From assembly GCA_016184125.1 (NCBI GenBank), contig JACPDG010000039.1:1-64000 (forward strand): 64,000 nt of DNA. Reading direction: 5' to 3'. Every line of letters begins with the position of its first letter. The stretch's first letter is position 1. The notes under the pieces are model-generated. The model was not told the DNA's origin. It was given only the letters and a program-made list of their open reading frames with translations, and did no database searches. A program made the position numbers and the translations under genes. This document shows positions 19,411-27,797 of this stretch, one piece after another. The stretch comes from Candidatus Rokuibacteriota bacterium. Lineage in GTDB: Bacteria > Methylomirabilota > Methylomirabilia > Rokubacteriales > CSP1-6.

Positions 19411-20148
19411 CTACCGCGTGGCGCGGCGGTACGCCGCGTACTCCGCGAGCGTCTCCTCGCTCGGCGGATACGTGCCGGTGAGCGACGCCCCGCGCTTGAT
19501 CTTGTCGAGGAGAAACGCCTCGAGCCGCTCCTGCTCGACCCCGTCGGCCGCGACGTTCTCGGCGACGTGCCGCGGGAGGCACACGACGCCCTCGCCGTCG
19601 CCAACCAGCACGTCGCCGGGCACGACGAGCACCTCGGCGCACGCGATGGGCACGTTCTCGTCGACGGCGAGATGACGGACGACGTGCGCGGGCGCAGCGG
19701 GACCGAGCGCATAGACGGGAAAGCCGAGCGCCTGGACCGCCTCGAAGTCCCTCATGCCGCCATCGGCGACGAGCCCGGCCGCGCCTCGCGCCTGGAGCCG
19801 GGCCACGAGGATGTCGCCCGCTGCCGCCGCGGACGCCACGCCGCGGCAGTCCATGACGAGGACCTGTCCGGGCTCGATGTGTTCGATCGCGTGCCGCTGC
19901 GGATAGGCGGGGTCGGACAGGCGCGAGAGCATCGCGCGGTCCTCGCGCGCGGGGACGAACCGCACGGTCACCGCCACGCCGACCATGCGGGTCGACGGGC
20001 ACAGCGGACGCACGCCGGGCAGGAACGTGTTGCGGAAGCCGAGCTTGAAGAGCAGCGTGGTGAGCGTCGCCGTCGACACCTCGCGCAGGCGCGCCACCGT
20101 CTCCTCCGCAAGCGGCGGGATCGCAGGTGACATGGCCACGCCGCTCAT
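19411..20148 (-). CDS. RraA-family protein (aldolase/methyltransferase-like fold)
   Basis: The 245-residue protein contains [20 protein letters not shown], with the conserved Gly-x-x-Arg-Asp that binds substrate and divalent metal, and [20 protein letters not shown]. These are hallmarks of the RraA/4-hydroxy-4-methyl-2-oxoglutarate aldolase family. Enzymes of this family with an SDR partner usually act in carboxylic acid breakdown; RNase E inhibition is less likely in this context. The start overlaps the SDR stop by ATGA (20145-20148), so the two are translated together. Confidence 0.8.
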   Translation of the reverse strand: MSGVAMSPAIPPLAEETVARLREVSTATLTTLLFKLGFRNTFLPGVRPLCPSTRMVGVAVTVRFVPAREDRAMLSRLSDPAYPQRHAIEHIEPGQVLVMDCRGVASAAAAGDILVARLQARGAAGLVADGGMRDFEAVQALGFPVYALGPAAPAHVVRHLAVDENVPIACAEVLVVPGDVLVGDGEGVVCLPRHVAENVAADGVEQERLEAFLLDKIKRGASLTGTYPPSEETLAEYAAYRRATR

Positions 20149-20903
20149 CCGCGTCCGATGAACGGCATCTTCGTAGCCATCACGGTCAGGAATTGCACGT
20201 TGGCGTCGAGCGGCAGGCTCGCCATGTACACGACCGCGCGCGCGACGTGCTCGACGTCCATCGTCGGCTCGATCGCGGTCGTCCCGCTGGCCTGCGGCAC
20301 GCCCTGCTTCATGCGCGCCGTCAGGGGCGTCTCGGCGTTCCCGATGTCGATCTGCCCGCAGGCGATGTCGTAACGGCGCCCGTCGAGGGACGTCGACTTC
20401 GTCAGCCCGGTGATGGCGTGCTTCGTGGCCGTGTACGGGGCGGAATTCGGTCGCGGGACATGCGCGGAGATGGAGCCGTTGTTGATGATGCGGCCTCCGC
20501 GCGGCACCTGGCTCTTCATCACCCTGAAGGCTTCCTGCGTGCACAGGAACGCGCCCGTGAGATTGACGTCCACCACCGCCTTCCACTGCTCGACCGTCAG
20601 GTCCTCGAGCGGCACGGGAGGCGCGCCGGTCCCCGCGTTGTTGAACAGAAGGTCGAGGCGGCCGAACGTCTCCTGCGTCTTCGCGAAGAGTCCCTTGACC
20701 GACGCCGGATCGGCCACGTCGGCCGGGACCACGAGGGCCGGTGAGCTCGCGACCGCGCCCTCCGCGGCCGTCGCGTCCAGCAACCCCTTGCGACGCCCGG
20801 CCAGGACGACCGCATACCCCTCATGCAGGAGCGCGAGCGCGACAGCCTTGCCGACGCCCGTACCCGCACCGGTGACCACCGCGACCTTCCGGGACGAAGC
20901 CAT
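20145..20903 (-). CDS. Short-chain dehydrogenase/reductase
   Basis: The 252-residue enzyme has the NAD(P)-binding [12 protein letters not shown], the structural motif NNAGTG and the catalytic triad Ser...Tyr-x-x-x-Lys in [22 protein letters not shown] lies upstream of ATG 20903. It is the first gene of a two-gene operon with the RraA-like gene. Upstream the frame stays open into palindromic element D, but the conserved domain begins at [12 protein letters not shown], so no extension is needed. Substrate unknown. Confidence 0.88.
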   Translation of the reverse strand: MASSRKVAVVTGAGTGVGKAVALALLHEGYAVVLAGRRKGLLDATAAEGAVASSPALVVPADVADPASVKGLFAKTQETFGRLDLLFNNAGTGAPPVPLEDLTVEQWKAVVDVNLTGAFLCTQEAFRVMKSQVPRGGRIINNGSISAHVPRPNSAPYTATKHAITGLTKSTSLDGRRYDIACGQIDIGNAETPLTARMKQGVPQASGTTAIEPTMDVEHVARAVVYMASLPLDANVQFLTVMATKMPFIGRG

Positions 20904-20936
20904 CGCGTTCTCCGCCTCTCCTGGCCTGCGAACCAT

Positions 20937-21060
20937 ATCGGGATATCGAGGAGCGCCCCGGGTCCCACCGGTGCGTCCGTGCACCACGGGTGCGTCCGCG
21001 CACCCCCCCCGGGGCGCTTCCGAGCGCGGGGGGTGCGGGGGCCATGTCGGGGCCCCCACA
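20937..21060 (-). repeat. Palindromic element family 1, copy D
   Basis: Reverse copy upstream of the SDR gene. Its left border has lost the ATG (GATGTGGGGGCCCC instead of TCATGGGGGG). It has GGCCCCCGC, GAAGCGCCCCGGGG, two GTGCGCGGACGCACC-like inserts in tandem and CCCGGGGCGCTCCTCGAT. Confidence 0.8.
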
Positions 21061-21163
21061 TCCCTCGCCACGGGCGCGTGCAGCGTAGTGCGTCCGGGCG
21101 ACGCGATCAAGCGGCAGCGACTCGTTGACGGCGGGCGCGGCGGACGCTAGCCTCCTCTCGGTT

Positions 21164-21262
21164 CATGGAGGCCCCGAAATGGCCCCAGACCCCCAAACGC
21201 TCGACGGGCCCGGGCTGAGCCCGGGCCCGTCTCGACCACAGCGATTCGTTCACGAGCTCCGA
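21164..21262 (+). repeat. Palindromic element family 1, copy E
   Basis: Forward copy just upstream of the UGSC selenoprotein operon, with a short spacer to its ribosome binding site. Diverged: CATGGAGGCCCCGAAATGG, then ACGGGCCCGGGCTGAGCC and ATTCGTTCACGAGCTCCGA. Copies D and E lie about 100 bp apart in opposite orientation. Confidence 0.75.
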
Positions 21263-21294
21263 AACCGGCCGTCGAGCCGGAGGGAGGTGCGGTG

Positions 21295-21846
21295 ATGCGA
21301 TCAGTGATCACGGTGTACGACCCGACGGCCGAGCCCCGCGCGGCACACGTCTCGCTCGCGAAGCGGCTCACGTCGCTCTCCGGCACCACAGCCGGGGTCC
21401 TCGACAACGGCAAGGCCAACGCCGGTACGCTGATGCTCGCGGTCGTCGAGCGGCTTCGCGCCGCGTACGGCGTCGCGAGCGTCGTGAAGCGGGAGAAGCC
21501 GGTGGCCGGCCCGCCGTCTCCGGAGGTGCTGCGGGATCTGTCCCGCTGCGACTTCGTGCTCGTCGGGAGCTCCGACTGAGGGTCGTGCACGTCGTGGAGT
21601 ATCCACGGCGCCATCCTGCTGGAGCGTGAGGGGGTCCCGACGGTCGTCATCGGCACGGACGAGTTCCAGGAGCTCGCGCGGCTCGAAGCGAAGAACCGGG
21701 GCCTCGAAGCGCTTCCGGTCGCGCTCGTGAAGCACCCGCTGGGGGGCATCAAGGACGACGAGGTCGAGCGCAAGGCGGACACCATCGTGGAGACCGTGGC
21801 GCGGGCGGTCACCGCCGGGCCGGCCGTCGATCGGAAGGACCTGTGA
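21295..21846 (+). CDS. UGSC-family selenoprotein (in-frame TGA read as selenocysteine 95)
   Basis: The track ORF stops at TGA 21577-21579, but the same frame continues for 88 more codons to TGA 21844-21846. Read through, the protein has 183 residues with CDFVLVGSSD, then Sec-Gly-Ser-Cys (U95-G-S-C98), then TSWSIHGAILLEREGVPTVV. This is the defining motif of the UGSC family of redox proteins known from selenoproteome surveys. The downstream half is coherent protein (DEFQELARLEAKNRGLEALP). A 7-bp hairpin follows the TGA at the distance expected for a bacterial SECIS. ATG 21295 follows GGAGGGAGGTG; GTG 21292 is the alternative. The final stop overlaps the next gene as GTGA. The selenocysteine reading is an inference: a nonsense mutation would not keep motif and frame. 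Confidence 0.88.
21591..21609 (+). promoter_or_regulatory. Candidate bacterial SECIS hairpin for the UGSC selenoprotein
   Basis: GTCGTGG (21591-21597) pairs with CCACGGC (21603-21609), one G-U, around the loop AGTAT. The stem starts 11 nt after the TGA and the loop 18 nt after it, within the 16-37 nt range known for bSECIS. A G is in the first two loop positions, as SelB binding requires. Confidence 0.7.
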
Positions 21847-22937
21847 CGGCGGGATCGGGTCCCGCCGCGCGCACGCTCGCGGTCGAGGACTCCTACACCG
21901 CGATCAACGAGATCTACCACGAGCGTGGGTGGACGGACGGGCTCCCGATCGTGCCGCCGACGGAGGAGCTCGTCGCCGAGTTCCTCTGCTGGACGGACCG
22001 CGATCCACACGACGTCGTCGGCGTGCTCGCGCCCCGCCAGGGGGAGGCGACCGTCGAGAAGATCGCGATCAACGCCGTCATGGCCGGCTGCCGGCCGGAG
22101 CACCTGCCGATCGTGCTCGCGGCGGTGGAGGCGGTCGCCGACCCGGCATTCAATCTCGACGCCGTTCAGGCCACGACCCACCCGGTCACGCCGCTCGTGA
22201 TCGTGAACGGACCGATCGCGCGCGAGGCGGGCGTGAACGCCGGGTACAACGCCTTCGGGCAGGGGACGCGCACGAACCTCGGCATTGGCCGCGCACTGAG
22301 ACTCGTGCTGATGAACATCGGCGGGGGACTGCCCGGGACCGGCGACCGGTCGACGCAGGGAACGCCGGCGAAGATCGCCTACTGCGTGGCCGAGAACGAG
22401 GGCGCGAGTCCGTGGGAGCCGCTGCACGTCGAGCTCGGGTTTCCGGTCGAGACGAGCACGGTCACGGTGTGGGGCTGCGAAGGCCCGCACAACGTCCAGG
22501 ACCACTTCAGCAACACCGGCCTCGGCATCCTCAGGACGGTCGCCGGGGCCATGGGCCAGGCGGGCAGCAACAACCTGCTCGGCGGGGGATGGCCGCTGCT
22601 CTCGCTCGGCCCCGAGCACGCGGCGACGATCGCCGGCGACGGCTACGACAAGCGCGCCGTCAGGACCTTCCTCTTCGAGCACGCGCGGTTCCCGATGGGG
22701 AGACTCGGGCACGAGTACCGGGAACACCTCGCCGCGCGCCACGGCGTCCCGGACGATGCGGAAACGATGCTCCCGATCGCGGAGTTCCCCGACGCGATCG
22801 GCGTGATCGTCGTCGGCGGTGCCGGCAAGCATTCGAGCTGGCAGCCGACGTTCGGCCGGAACACCCGCCCCGTGACGCGCCCGATCAGCCGGAAGGACGG
22901 TGCGCCCGCCCTGCGCCTGGCCGACCTCCGCAGGTAG
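21843..22937 (+). CDS. Conserved protein encoded with the UGSC selenoprotein (function unknown)
   Basis: The 364-residue product starts at GTG 21843, overlapping the selenoprotein stop by 4 bp, so it is translationally coupled to it. Recognisable blocks are YHERGWTDGLPIVPPTEELV, INAVMAGCRPEHLPIVLAAV, TTHPVTPLVIVNGPIAREAG and GAGKHSSWQPTFGRNTRP. There is no signal peptide or membrane segment. I do not know a biochemical function. The tight overlap suggests it is the enzyme partner or substrate-handling subunit of the UGSC protein; this is inference from context. It holds few cysteines, so the redox chemistry probably lies with the selenoprotein. Confidence 0.75.
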   Translation: MTAGSGPAARTLAVEDSYTAINEIYHERGWTDGLPIVPPTEELVAEFLCWTDRDPHDVVGVLAPRQGEATVEKIAINAVMAGCRPEHLPIVLAAVEAVADPAFNLDAVQATTHPVTPLVIVNGPIAREAGVNAGYNAFGQGTRTNLGIGRALRLVLMNIGGGLPGTGDRSTQGTPAKIAYCVAENEGASPWEPLHVELGFPVETSTVTVWGCEGPHNVQDHFSNTGLGILRTVAGAMGQAGSNNLLGGGWPLLSLGPEHAATIAGDGYDKRAVRTFLFEHARFPMGRLGHEYREHLAARHGVPDDAETMLPIAEFPDAIGVIVVGGAGKHSSWQPTFGRNTRPVTRPISRKDGAPALRLADLRR

Positions 22938-23063
22938 CCCAGCGGCTGTCCGCGCCCGGGGCCCCGGAGATCTGACGCGAACTCTCAGGGCTCGAGGCAG
23001 TCGCGCGGTAAACTGTGATCTCCGCCCGGTGGGGGCGGGACAGGGCTGAGGCCGGAGGAGTCC

Positions 23064-24422
23064 GTGGATCGCCGACCGGGGAGTGAGCCGCAGTCGAGCA
23101 CGCCGGGCGTTGAACGGCGGGTGGCGCCGTCGGTGCTCGCTGCGCGCTTGAAAGAGAGCAGCAGCGAGCACCACCGGTCGCTGGCGCGCCTCGTCCAGGC
23201 GGCCGAGCCTGCGGAACCCCAGGCTCCGAAGCGCCGCCGCGCGGACTACCTTCCGCTCGCCATCCCCATGGGGCAGCCGGAGGCGGCGGTCGAGATGATC
23301 CTGTCGAGAGCGGTCGCGACCGGCGCGAGCGACGTCCACCTCGAGGCCGACGCCGACGGCATGTGCGTGCGCTTCCGCATCCATGGCGTCCTCCAGGCCG
23401 TGGGTCGCGTGCCGCTCGAGGACCGCGCGGCCGTCATCTCCCGCACGAAGATCCTGTCGAACCTCGACATCGCCGAGCGGCGGCTGCCGCAGGACGGACG
23501 GATCAAGCTCCAGATCGGACAAGGCGTCGTCGACATCCGGGTCGCGGTCACGCCCTCGCTCCACGGCGAGTCCGCGGTCCTCCGCATCCTCGATCTCAAC
23601 GCCGTGTCCCTTCCGCTCAGCCGGGTGGGGATGCCGCCCGACATCTACGAGGCCACGCACGCGCTCTGCCGCCGTCCCCAGGGGCTGATCTTCGTGACCG
23701 GGCCGACGGGAAGCGGGAAGACGTCCACGATCTACGGGTGCCTCAACGACATCAAGGGCCCGCACATCAAGATCATCACGATCGAGGACCCGATCGAGTA
23801 CGAGATGGCGACCGTCACGCAGATCGCGGTCCACGAGAAGATCGGGCTCACGTTCGCCTCGTGTCTCAGGTCGGCGCTCCGCCAGGATCCCGACGTGATC
23901 GTCGTGGGCGAGATCCGCGACGAGGAGACGGCGCGCATCGCGATGCAGGCGTCGCTGACCGGTCACCTCGTGTTCAGCACGCTCCACACGAACAGCGCGA
24001 TCGGCGCGATCCCGCGGCTGATCGACATGGGCGTCCCGCCGTACCTGATCACGTCGTCGGTCAACGCCGTGATCGCGCAGCGCCTGCTGCGCGTCAGCTG
24101 TCCGGGCTGCAAGGAGCCCTGGGAGCCGTCGGCCGAGATCAGGGTGCAGCTCGGCCTGCGGGAGCCGGTGATCCTTTACCGGGCTCCCGGCTGCGACCGG
24201 TGCCTCGGGACCGGCGTCGTGGGCCGGACGGGCGTGTTCGAGCTGCTGACGCTGACGCCGGCGCTGTCCGAGCTCATCATGTGCAAGGCGAGCGAGATCG
24301 AGCTGAGGCGTGCGGCCCGAGCGGCGGGATGCGTGCCGATCTTCAACGCCGGCCTCGCGAAGGTGCTGGCTGGCGAGGTCGCGCTCGAGGAGCTGACGCG
24401 CGTCGTGAGCCCCGAGGAGTGA
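23064..24422 (+). CDS. GspE/PilB-family secretion or pilus ATPase
   Basis: The 452-residue protein has a short N-terminal region (about 1-80) lacking the full MshEN domain, then the N2 domain (ASDVHLEADADGMCVRFRIH) and the ATPase with Walker A GPTGSGKT, the Asp box (IITIEDPIEYEM), Walker B DPDVIVVGEIRD and the His box STLHTNSAIGAIPRL. A zinc site CPGC...CDRC sits in the C-terminal third, as in GspE/PilB. It drives type II secretion or type IV pilus assembly. No pilin, secretin or GspF/PilC gene is nearby, so it is an orphan or shortened paralogue. Start codon GTG 23064 after GGAGGAG. Confidence 0.88.
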   Translation: MDRRPGSEPQSSTPGVERRVAPSVLAARLKESSSEHHRSLARLVQAAEPAEPQAPKRRRADYLPLAIPMGQPEAAVEMILSRAVATGASDVHLEADADGMCVRFRIHGVLQAVGRVPLEDRAAVISRTKILSNLDIAERRLPQDGRIKLQIGQGVVDIRVAVTPSLHGESAVLRILDLNAVSLPLSRVGMPPDIYEATHALCRRPQGLIFVTGPTGSGKTSTIYGCLNDIKGPHIKIITIEDPIEYEMATVTQIAVHEKIGLTFASCLRSALRQDPDVIVVGEIRDEETARIAMQASLTGHLVFSTLHTNSAIGAIPRLIDMGVPPYLITSSVNAVIAQRLLRVSCPGCKEPWEPSAEIRVQLGLREPVILYRAPGCDRCLGTGVVGRTGVFELLTLTPALSELIMCKASEIELRRAARAAGCVPIFNAGLAKVLAGEVALEELTRVVSPEE

Positions 24423-24461
24423 CGCGAAGGTTCACCGGCCACCGGTGGGTGAGACCGGGTG

Positions 24462-24743
24462 ATGGGTGAGCATCAGGCGACGTGCCGGATCTGCCGGCAT
24501 CCGATCGAGCGGGGCGAGCTCGTGAGCATGCGCGGCGGAAGCGGCATGGCGCATCTGAGATGCGTGGGACGCAGGCCAGGCGCCCGCGCCGAGGCGCGAA
24601 GCAGGTCTGCGGTCTGTCCTGCCTGCGGTGTCCCGATGGAGCCCGGGGATCACGTCGTGAAGATCGCGTACGACCTGATCCACGCGCGCTGCTACGACAG
24701 CGTGATCCGGCGGCTCGGCCCCGAAGCGGGGATCGGCTCGTAG
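24462..24743 (+). CDS. Small cysteine-rich zinc-binding protein
   Basis: The 93-residue product has two related Cys sets: CRIC...H...C in the first half (ATCRICRHPIERGELV, HLRCVG) and CPAC...H...C in the second (AVCPACGVPMEPGDHV, HARCYDS). Each pattern Cx2C-x(15-20)-Hx2C fits a PARP/LIM-like zinc finger, so it is probably a tandem double zinc finger. It follows the GspE-type gene by 39 bp and may be co-transcribed. Function unknown. GTG 24459 is an alternative start. Confidence 0.65.
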   Translation: MGEHQATCRICRHPIERGELVSMRGGSGMAHLRCVGRRPGARAEARSRSAVCPACGVPMEPGDHVVKIAYDLIHARCYDSVIRRLGPEAGIGS

Positions 24744-24747
24744 CTCG

Positions 24748-24793
24748 GTTCGAGCAACAACCGACCGCCGCAGCGGTCGATTGTTGCTCGAAC
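24748..24793. repeat. 46-bp palindrome, family 2, copy 1
   Basis: Arms of 21 bp (GTTCGAGCAACAACCGACCG..., one G-U-type mismatch) face each other around the 4-nt loop CGCA. The right flank is TCTCA. It sits 4 bp after the stop of the zinc-finger gene, in a terminator-like place but without a T-run. Confidence 0.9.
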
Positions 24794-24894
24794 TCTCACG
24801 CGCCTGCCGTCCCGGCCGCTCGCCGCGCGCGAGCGGCACGCCGACGGTGAGACCGTGCGGCAGGGCGTGCGAGGGCGTCGTCAGCACGACCCGT

Positions 24895-25163
24895 CCGACG
24901 TGCGCGCCGGTCAGGGTGACGGAGGCGTTGCTCCCCGCCGCGCCAGCGCGGCGACCTCCGCGCGGGTCACCGGCACACGGGTGACGCGCGCTCCATGCGG
25001 CGCGAGCGCGTCCTCGATCGCCTGGGCGATCACGGGCACCGGCATGATGCCGTCCTCGCCGGCGCCCTTGGCGCCGAACGGGTTCAGCGGCGTCGGCGAC
25101 TCGAGGTGCCGGATCTCGAACGTCGGCGGGGCGTCGGCAGCCGTGGCCAGCGCGTAGTCCGTC
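24895..25163 (-). pseudogene. C-terminal fragment of a second molybdenum hydroxylase large subunit
   Basis: Minus-strand translation gives DYALATAADAPPTFEI, then HLESPTPLNPFGAKGAGEDG and IAQAIEDALAPHGARVTRVP. This is the last 90 residues of a xanthine/CO dehydrogenase-family Mo subunit, including the catalytic glutamate loop GAKGAGE. It is a different subfamily from the intact gene at 2558-4954 (PLNPFGAKGAGE against PFTPLGAKGVGE). The rest of the gene is missing, and the fragment is joined directly to a methyltransferase start at about 25163. Confidence 0.75.
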
Positions 25164-25457
25164 CAGCGTCACGCTCGCGAGACCATGGTCAGGCTGGGCC
25201 CCGGACGCGGCGCGCGCCTGCCCGGCGTGCAGCGGCGACGCGTCGACGAGGTGCACCACGAAGCCGCGCCGGGCGAGCCAGAGCGCGTACGTTCCTGGTC
25301 CACCGCCCACGTCCAGCACGACGGCGGGCGGGGCGGGGAGGTACCGCGAGAGCAGCTCCTTCGTGCGAGCGAGCTCGAGAGGGCCGTGGCCCCTGCCGAG
25401 GCGTCGCACCTCGACGCCGCGCGCGTAGTACCGCTCCATCTCGGGTCCGAGCGCCAT
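25164..25457 (-). pseudogene. SAM-dependent methyltransferase, N-terminal fragment
   Basis: From ATG 25457 (after CGAGGAGGACG) the frame reads MERYYARGVEVRRLGRGHG, then VVLDVGGGPGTYALWLARRG, the SAM-binding motif I of class I methyltransferases, and VHLVDASPLHAGQA (motif II acidic residue). After about 98 residues the homology ends at a junction with the hydroxylase fragment. The remaining half of the Rossmann fold is missing, so it is not expected to be active. Confidence 0.7.
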
Positions 25458-25531
25458 CGTCCTCCTCGCGCGATCCGGCGATGGTATACCGGGGGCATCA
25501 GGCAGTGCACGCCCACCAGGGAGAGCGGCGC

Positions 25532-25765
25532 ATGAAGAAGCCAATCAACGTGCGAGAGCAGCTCGAGACGGCCAAGGCCAAGCTGAAGGCGTACGAGGGG
25601 CGCGTGAAGGAGCTCCAGCGCGCCCTCGCCAGCGTCGAACGGGCGATGAAGTCGCTGGAGCCGCGCGTGCGGCGCGCCGTGGAGCAGACGCAGGTCGTGG
25701 CGCGCGGCGTGCGGGCGGGCATCCGCGCCGGCGCAGCGAGGTATCGCGGGTCGCGGTCGAAGTGA
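25532..25765 (+). CDS. Small basic coiled-coil protein
   Basis: The 77-residue product, MKKPINVREQLETAKAKLKA onwards, is predicted to be almost wholly helical with heptad-like Leu/Val/Ala spacing to about residue 50 (VKELQRALASVERAMKSLEP), followed by a basic Arg/Ala tail. ATG 25532 follows GGGAGAGCGGCGC. Family and function are unknown; a nucleic-acid or partner-binding role is a guess from charge. Confidence 0.55.
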   Translation: MKKPINVREQLETAKAKLKAYEGRVKELQRALASVERAMKSLEPRVRRAVEQTQVVARGVRAGIRAGAARYRGSRSK

Positions 25766-25900
25766 CCCGCCGCGGCGCCCGGTCGCGGCCGGGCACCGCC
25801 GTGACGTCGGCTTGCGGCCCGAAACCGAAGGCGTATCCTGGCTCTCGGCCTCGAGCCGAGTGCTCATTCCCAACGCGACCACAGAAGGAGGGCTCTGCGC

Positions 25901-26527
25901 ATGGCTGTCGCTGAGATCGTCGGTGGCTTGAAGCTCGGCCAGACGGTGCCGGACTTCGAGCCGCTCGAGACGTACGAACCCACCAAGGGTGACTTCGGGA
26001 AGTTCAGCCTGAAGGACCAGCTCGCGAACAAGCGCTGGACGATCCTGTTCTTCTACCCGGCCGACTTCACCTTCGTCTGAGCGACCGAGTTCGCTGCTCT
26101 GGCAGAGCAGCACGATCGCTTCCAGAAGATGGGCGCGGACATCGTGACGGTCAGCACCGACACGAAGTTCGTGCACCTCGCGTGGCAGCAGAACGAGAAG
26201 GAGCTGGCGCAGGTCAAGTACCCGATGGCCGCCGACCCGACCGGCAAGGTCTCCCGGCTCTTCGGCGTCTACGACGAGGCCACCGGCCTCGCGTTGCGCG
26301 GGACGTTCATCATCAATCCCAAGGGCGAGCTGATCAACGCCGAGGTGAACTTCTACAACCTCGGCCGCAACATCGACGAGCTGATGCGGAAGTTCAAGGC
26401 GAACCTGTACATGACGCGGAAGCAGAACGAGGTCTGCCCGTCGAAGTGGCGCGACGAGGGCGACAAGACCCTCGTCGATCCCGGCGCGAAGATGGTCGGC
26501 AAGGTCCACGAGGCGCTGACCGGCTAG
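25901..26527 (+). CDS. 2-Cys peroxiredoxin with selenocysteine at the peroxidatic position
   Basis: ATG 25901 follows AGAAGGAGGGC. The frame runs to TGA 26078-26080, then stays open to TAG 26525-26527, giving 208 residues with Sec60. Around it the protein reads LFFYPADFTFV-U-ATEF, where typical AhpC/Prx1 enzymes have FYPADFTFVCPTE with the peroxide-reactive Cys. Downstream blocks are intact: VSTDTKFVHLAWQQNEKELA, YDEATGLALRGTFIINPKGE and the resolving Cys179 in NEVCPSKW. The only departure from the family is TGA instead of TGC/TGT plus Ala for Pro next to it. A hairpin at the right distance supports a bacterial SECIS. It reduces hydroperoxides. ORF callers see only the part after 26129. Confidence 0.92.
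26093..26111 (+). promoter_or_regulatory. Candidate bacterial SECIS hairpin for the peroxiredoxin
   Basis: GCTGCTC (26093-26099) and GAGCAGC (26105-26111) form a perfect 7-bp stem around TGGCA. The loop begins 19 nt after the TGA, with G at loop position 2. Geometry is nearly the same as in the UGSC gene (stem 12 nt after TGA against 11; both 7-bp stem and 5-nt loop). Confidence 0.75.
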
Positions 26528-26634
26528 GTCGTCGCAGCTCACGCCGGTTGTGGGTGGTCGGTCCGCGCTCGCAGCCGGCGCCGTTCCCGCGCGGCGTTTG
26601 CTTGCCTCGCACCGTGGCCTGCGTTGCTGGCACC

Positions 26635-26835
26635 GTGTTTGCGAATCCCGATCGTGGTGTGCCCAGGACACGGTTCAGTCCCGACAACCCCGAGGCCGCC
26701 CACGAGCGGTTCCAGCGAGTCCGGGAGCGGGCCCTGCGCCGAATGCAGGAGGAGCTCAGGATGATCAAGCGCCTCCGGCGCATGGACAGGCCCGCTTCCC
26801 GCCGCTCCGCCCCTCGCTCGAAGCGCTCCGCGTAG
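26635..26835 (+). CDS. Short basic ORF of unknown function
   Basis: From GTG 26635 a 66-residue product begins VFANPDRGVPRTRFSPDNPE and continues with AAHERFQRVRERALRRMQEE, a strongly basic helical stretch. No clear ribosome binding site and no family match. It lies between the peroxiredoxin and dnaJ-like genes on the same strand. It may be a real small protein or a chance ORF. Confidence 0.3.
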   Translation: MFANPDRGVPRTRFSPDNPEAAHERFQRVRERALRRMQEELRMIKRLRRMDRPASRRSAPRSKRSA

Positions 26836-26889
26836 CCGAGCACCCGCGTCTCTCGGCGCCGTCGCCAGGCCCGGGCGTATTCTGAGCGT

Positions 26890-27720
26890 ATGCCGCGCGC
26901 TGCCCGCCACGATCGCGATTACTACGCGACCCTTGGCGTCGCGACCGACGCCGGCGAGGACGAGATCCGCCGGGCGTACCGCCGCTTGGCCCTCGAGTGG
27001 CATCCGGACCGGAATCCCGGGAACCCGGCGGCCGAGGAACGCTTCAAGGCGATCAGCGAGGCGTACGCGGTCCTCATCGATCCTGGGCGCCGGCGGGAGT
27101 ACGACCGCGCGCGGCAGGCGGGCACGCCCAGCGACTTCCACCCGCGTCGCGATGACCTGTTCCGGGATCTCTTCGCCGACCCGCGCGCCAGCGCGGTGTT
27201 CGAGGATCTCGCGCGCGAGTTCGAGCGGCTGGGCCTGCGCGTCGACCGGCACGTCGTGCAGCGGACGCTCTTCGGCGGACGGACGGTGGTGACGGGCGGC
27301 ATCGTGATCGTCTCACCGTTGACGCCGGTTCTCGTCTTCGCCCGGCTCGCGCGGCTCGCCCTGCGCGGTGCTCCGAGAGCGGGCGAGGCCGGGTCACGTG
27401 GACCGAACGCGCTGCCGCATCCGAGGCCGCTCACGGCTCGGCTGGTGGATGCCGGACGCCGGCTCCTCGGTCTGCCTCCGACCTCGTCCAGCCCCGGACC
27501 TCGTGATCTGGTCGTGCCGCTCCGGCTGACGCGCGACGAAGCACGGCGTGGCGGTCGCCGGCGCGTGACGCTGTCGCGGAACGGGACGCTCGAGGAGGTC
27601 CTCGTCACGGTGCCCGCCGGTGTCAGGTCCGGGACGAGGCTCCGGCTGCGAGGGAAGGGCGTCGCCGCGTCCGGTGACGTGCCCGGCGACGCCTACCTCG
27701 CGGTGCAGATCGAGGAGTGA
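26890..27720 (+). CDS. DnaJ-domain protein (CbpA-like, without zinc fingers)
   Basis: The 276-residue protein has an N-terminal J domain ([20 protein letters not shown] with the HPD motif in [10 protein letters not shown]) that stimulates DnaK. The C-terminal part [20 protein letters not shown] and [20 protein letters not shown] is one substrate-binding beta domain of class II DnaJ/CbpA. The CxxCxGxG zinc region and second beta domain are absent, and an unusual hydrophobic stretch ([20 protein letters not shown]) sits between the parts. ATG 26890 is the chosen start. Confidence 0.85.
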   Translation: MPRAARHDRDYYATLGVATDAGEDEIRRAYRRLALEWHPDRNPGNPAAEERFKAISEAYAVLIDPGRRREYDRARQAGTPSDFHPRRDDLFRDLFADPRASAVFEDLAREFERLGLRVDRHVVQRTLFGGRTVVTGGIVIVSPLTPVLVFARLARLALRGAPRAGEAGSRGPNALPHPRPLTARLVDAGRRLLGLPPTSSSPGPRDLVVPLRLTRDEARRGGRRRVTLSRNGTLEEVLVTVPAGVRSGTRLRLRGKGVAASGDVPGDAYLAVQIEE

Positions 27721-27797
27721 TCAGCTCCTCGACCGCTTGGGGGGCGACGGGCGTCGCGTCGCGCTCGTCGCCGCACCCACCCTCCGCGGGCCGCGCG

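Noticed and set aside
21577-21579. Reading the TGA in the UGSC gene as a nonsense mutation
   Set aside because: The TGA falls exactly in the catalytic motif U-G-S-C, the frame stays open for 88 conserved-looking codons and a SECIS-like hairpin follows.
21147-23987. 946-residue minus-strand ORF across the UGSC operon and the GspE-type gene
   Set aside because: It covers two well-supported plus-strand genes and lacks any recognisable motif.
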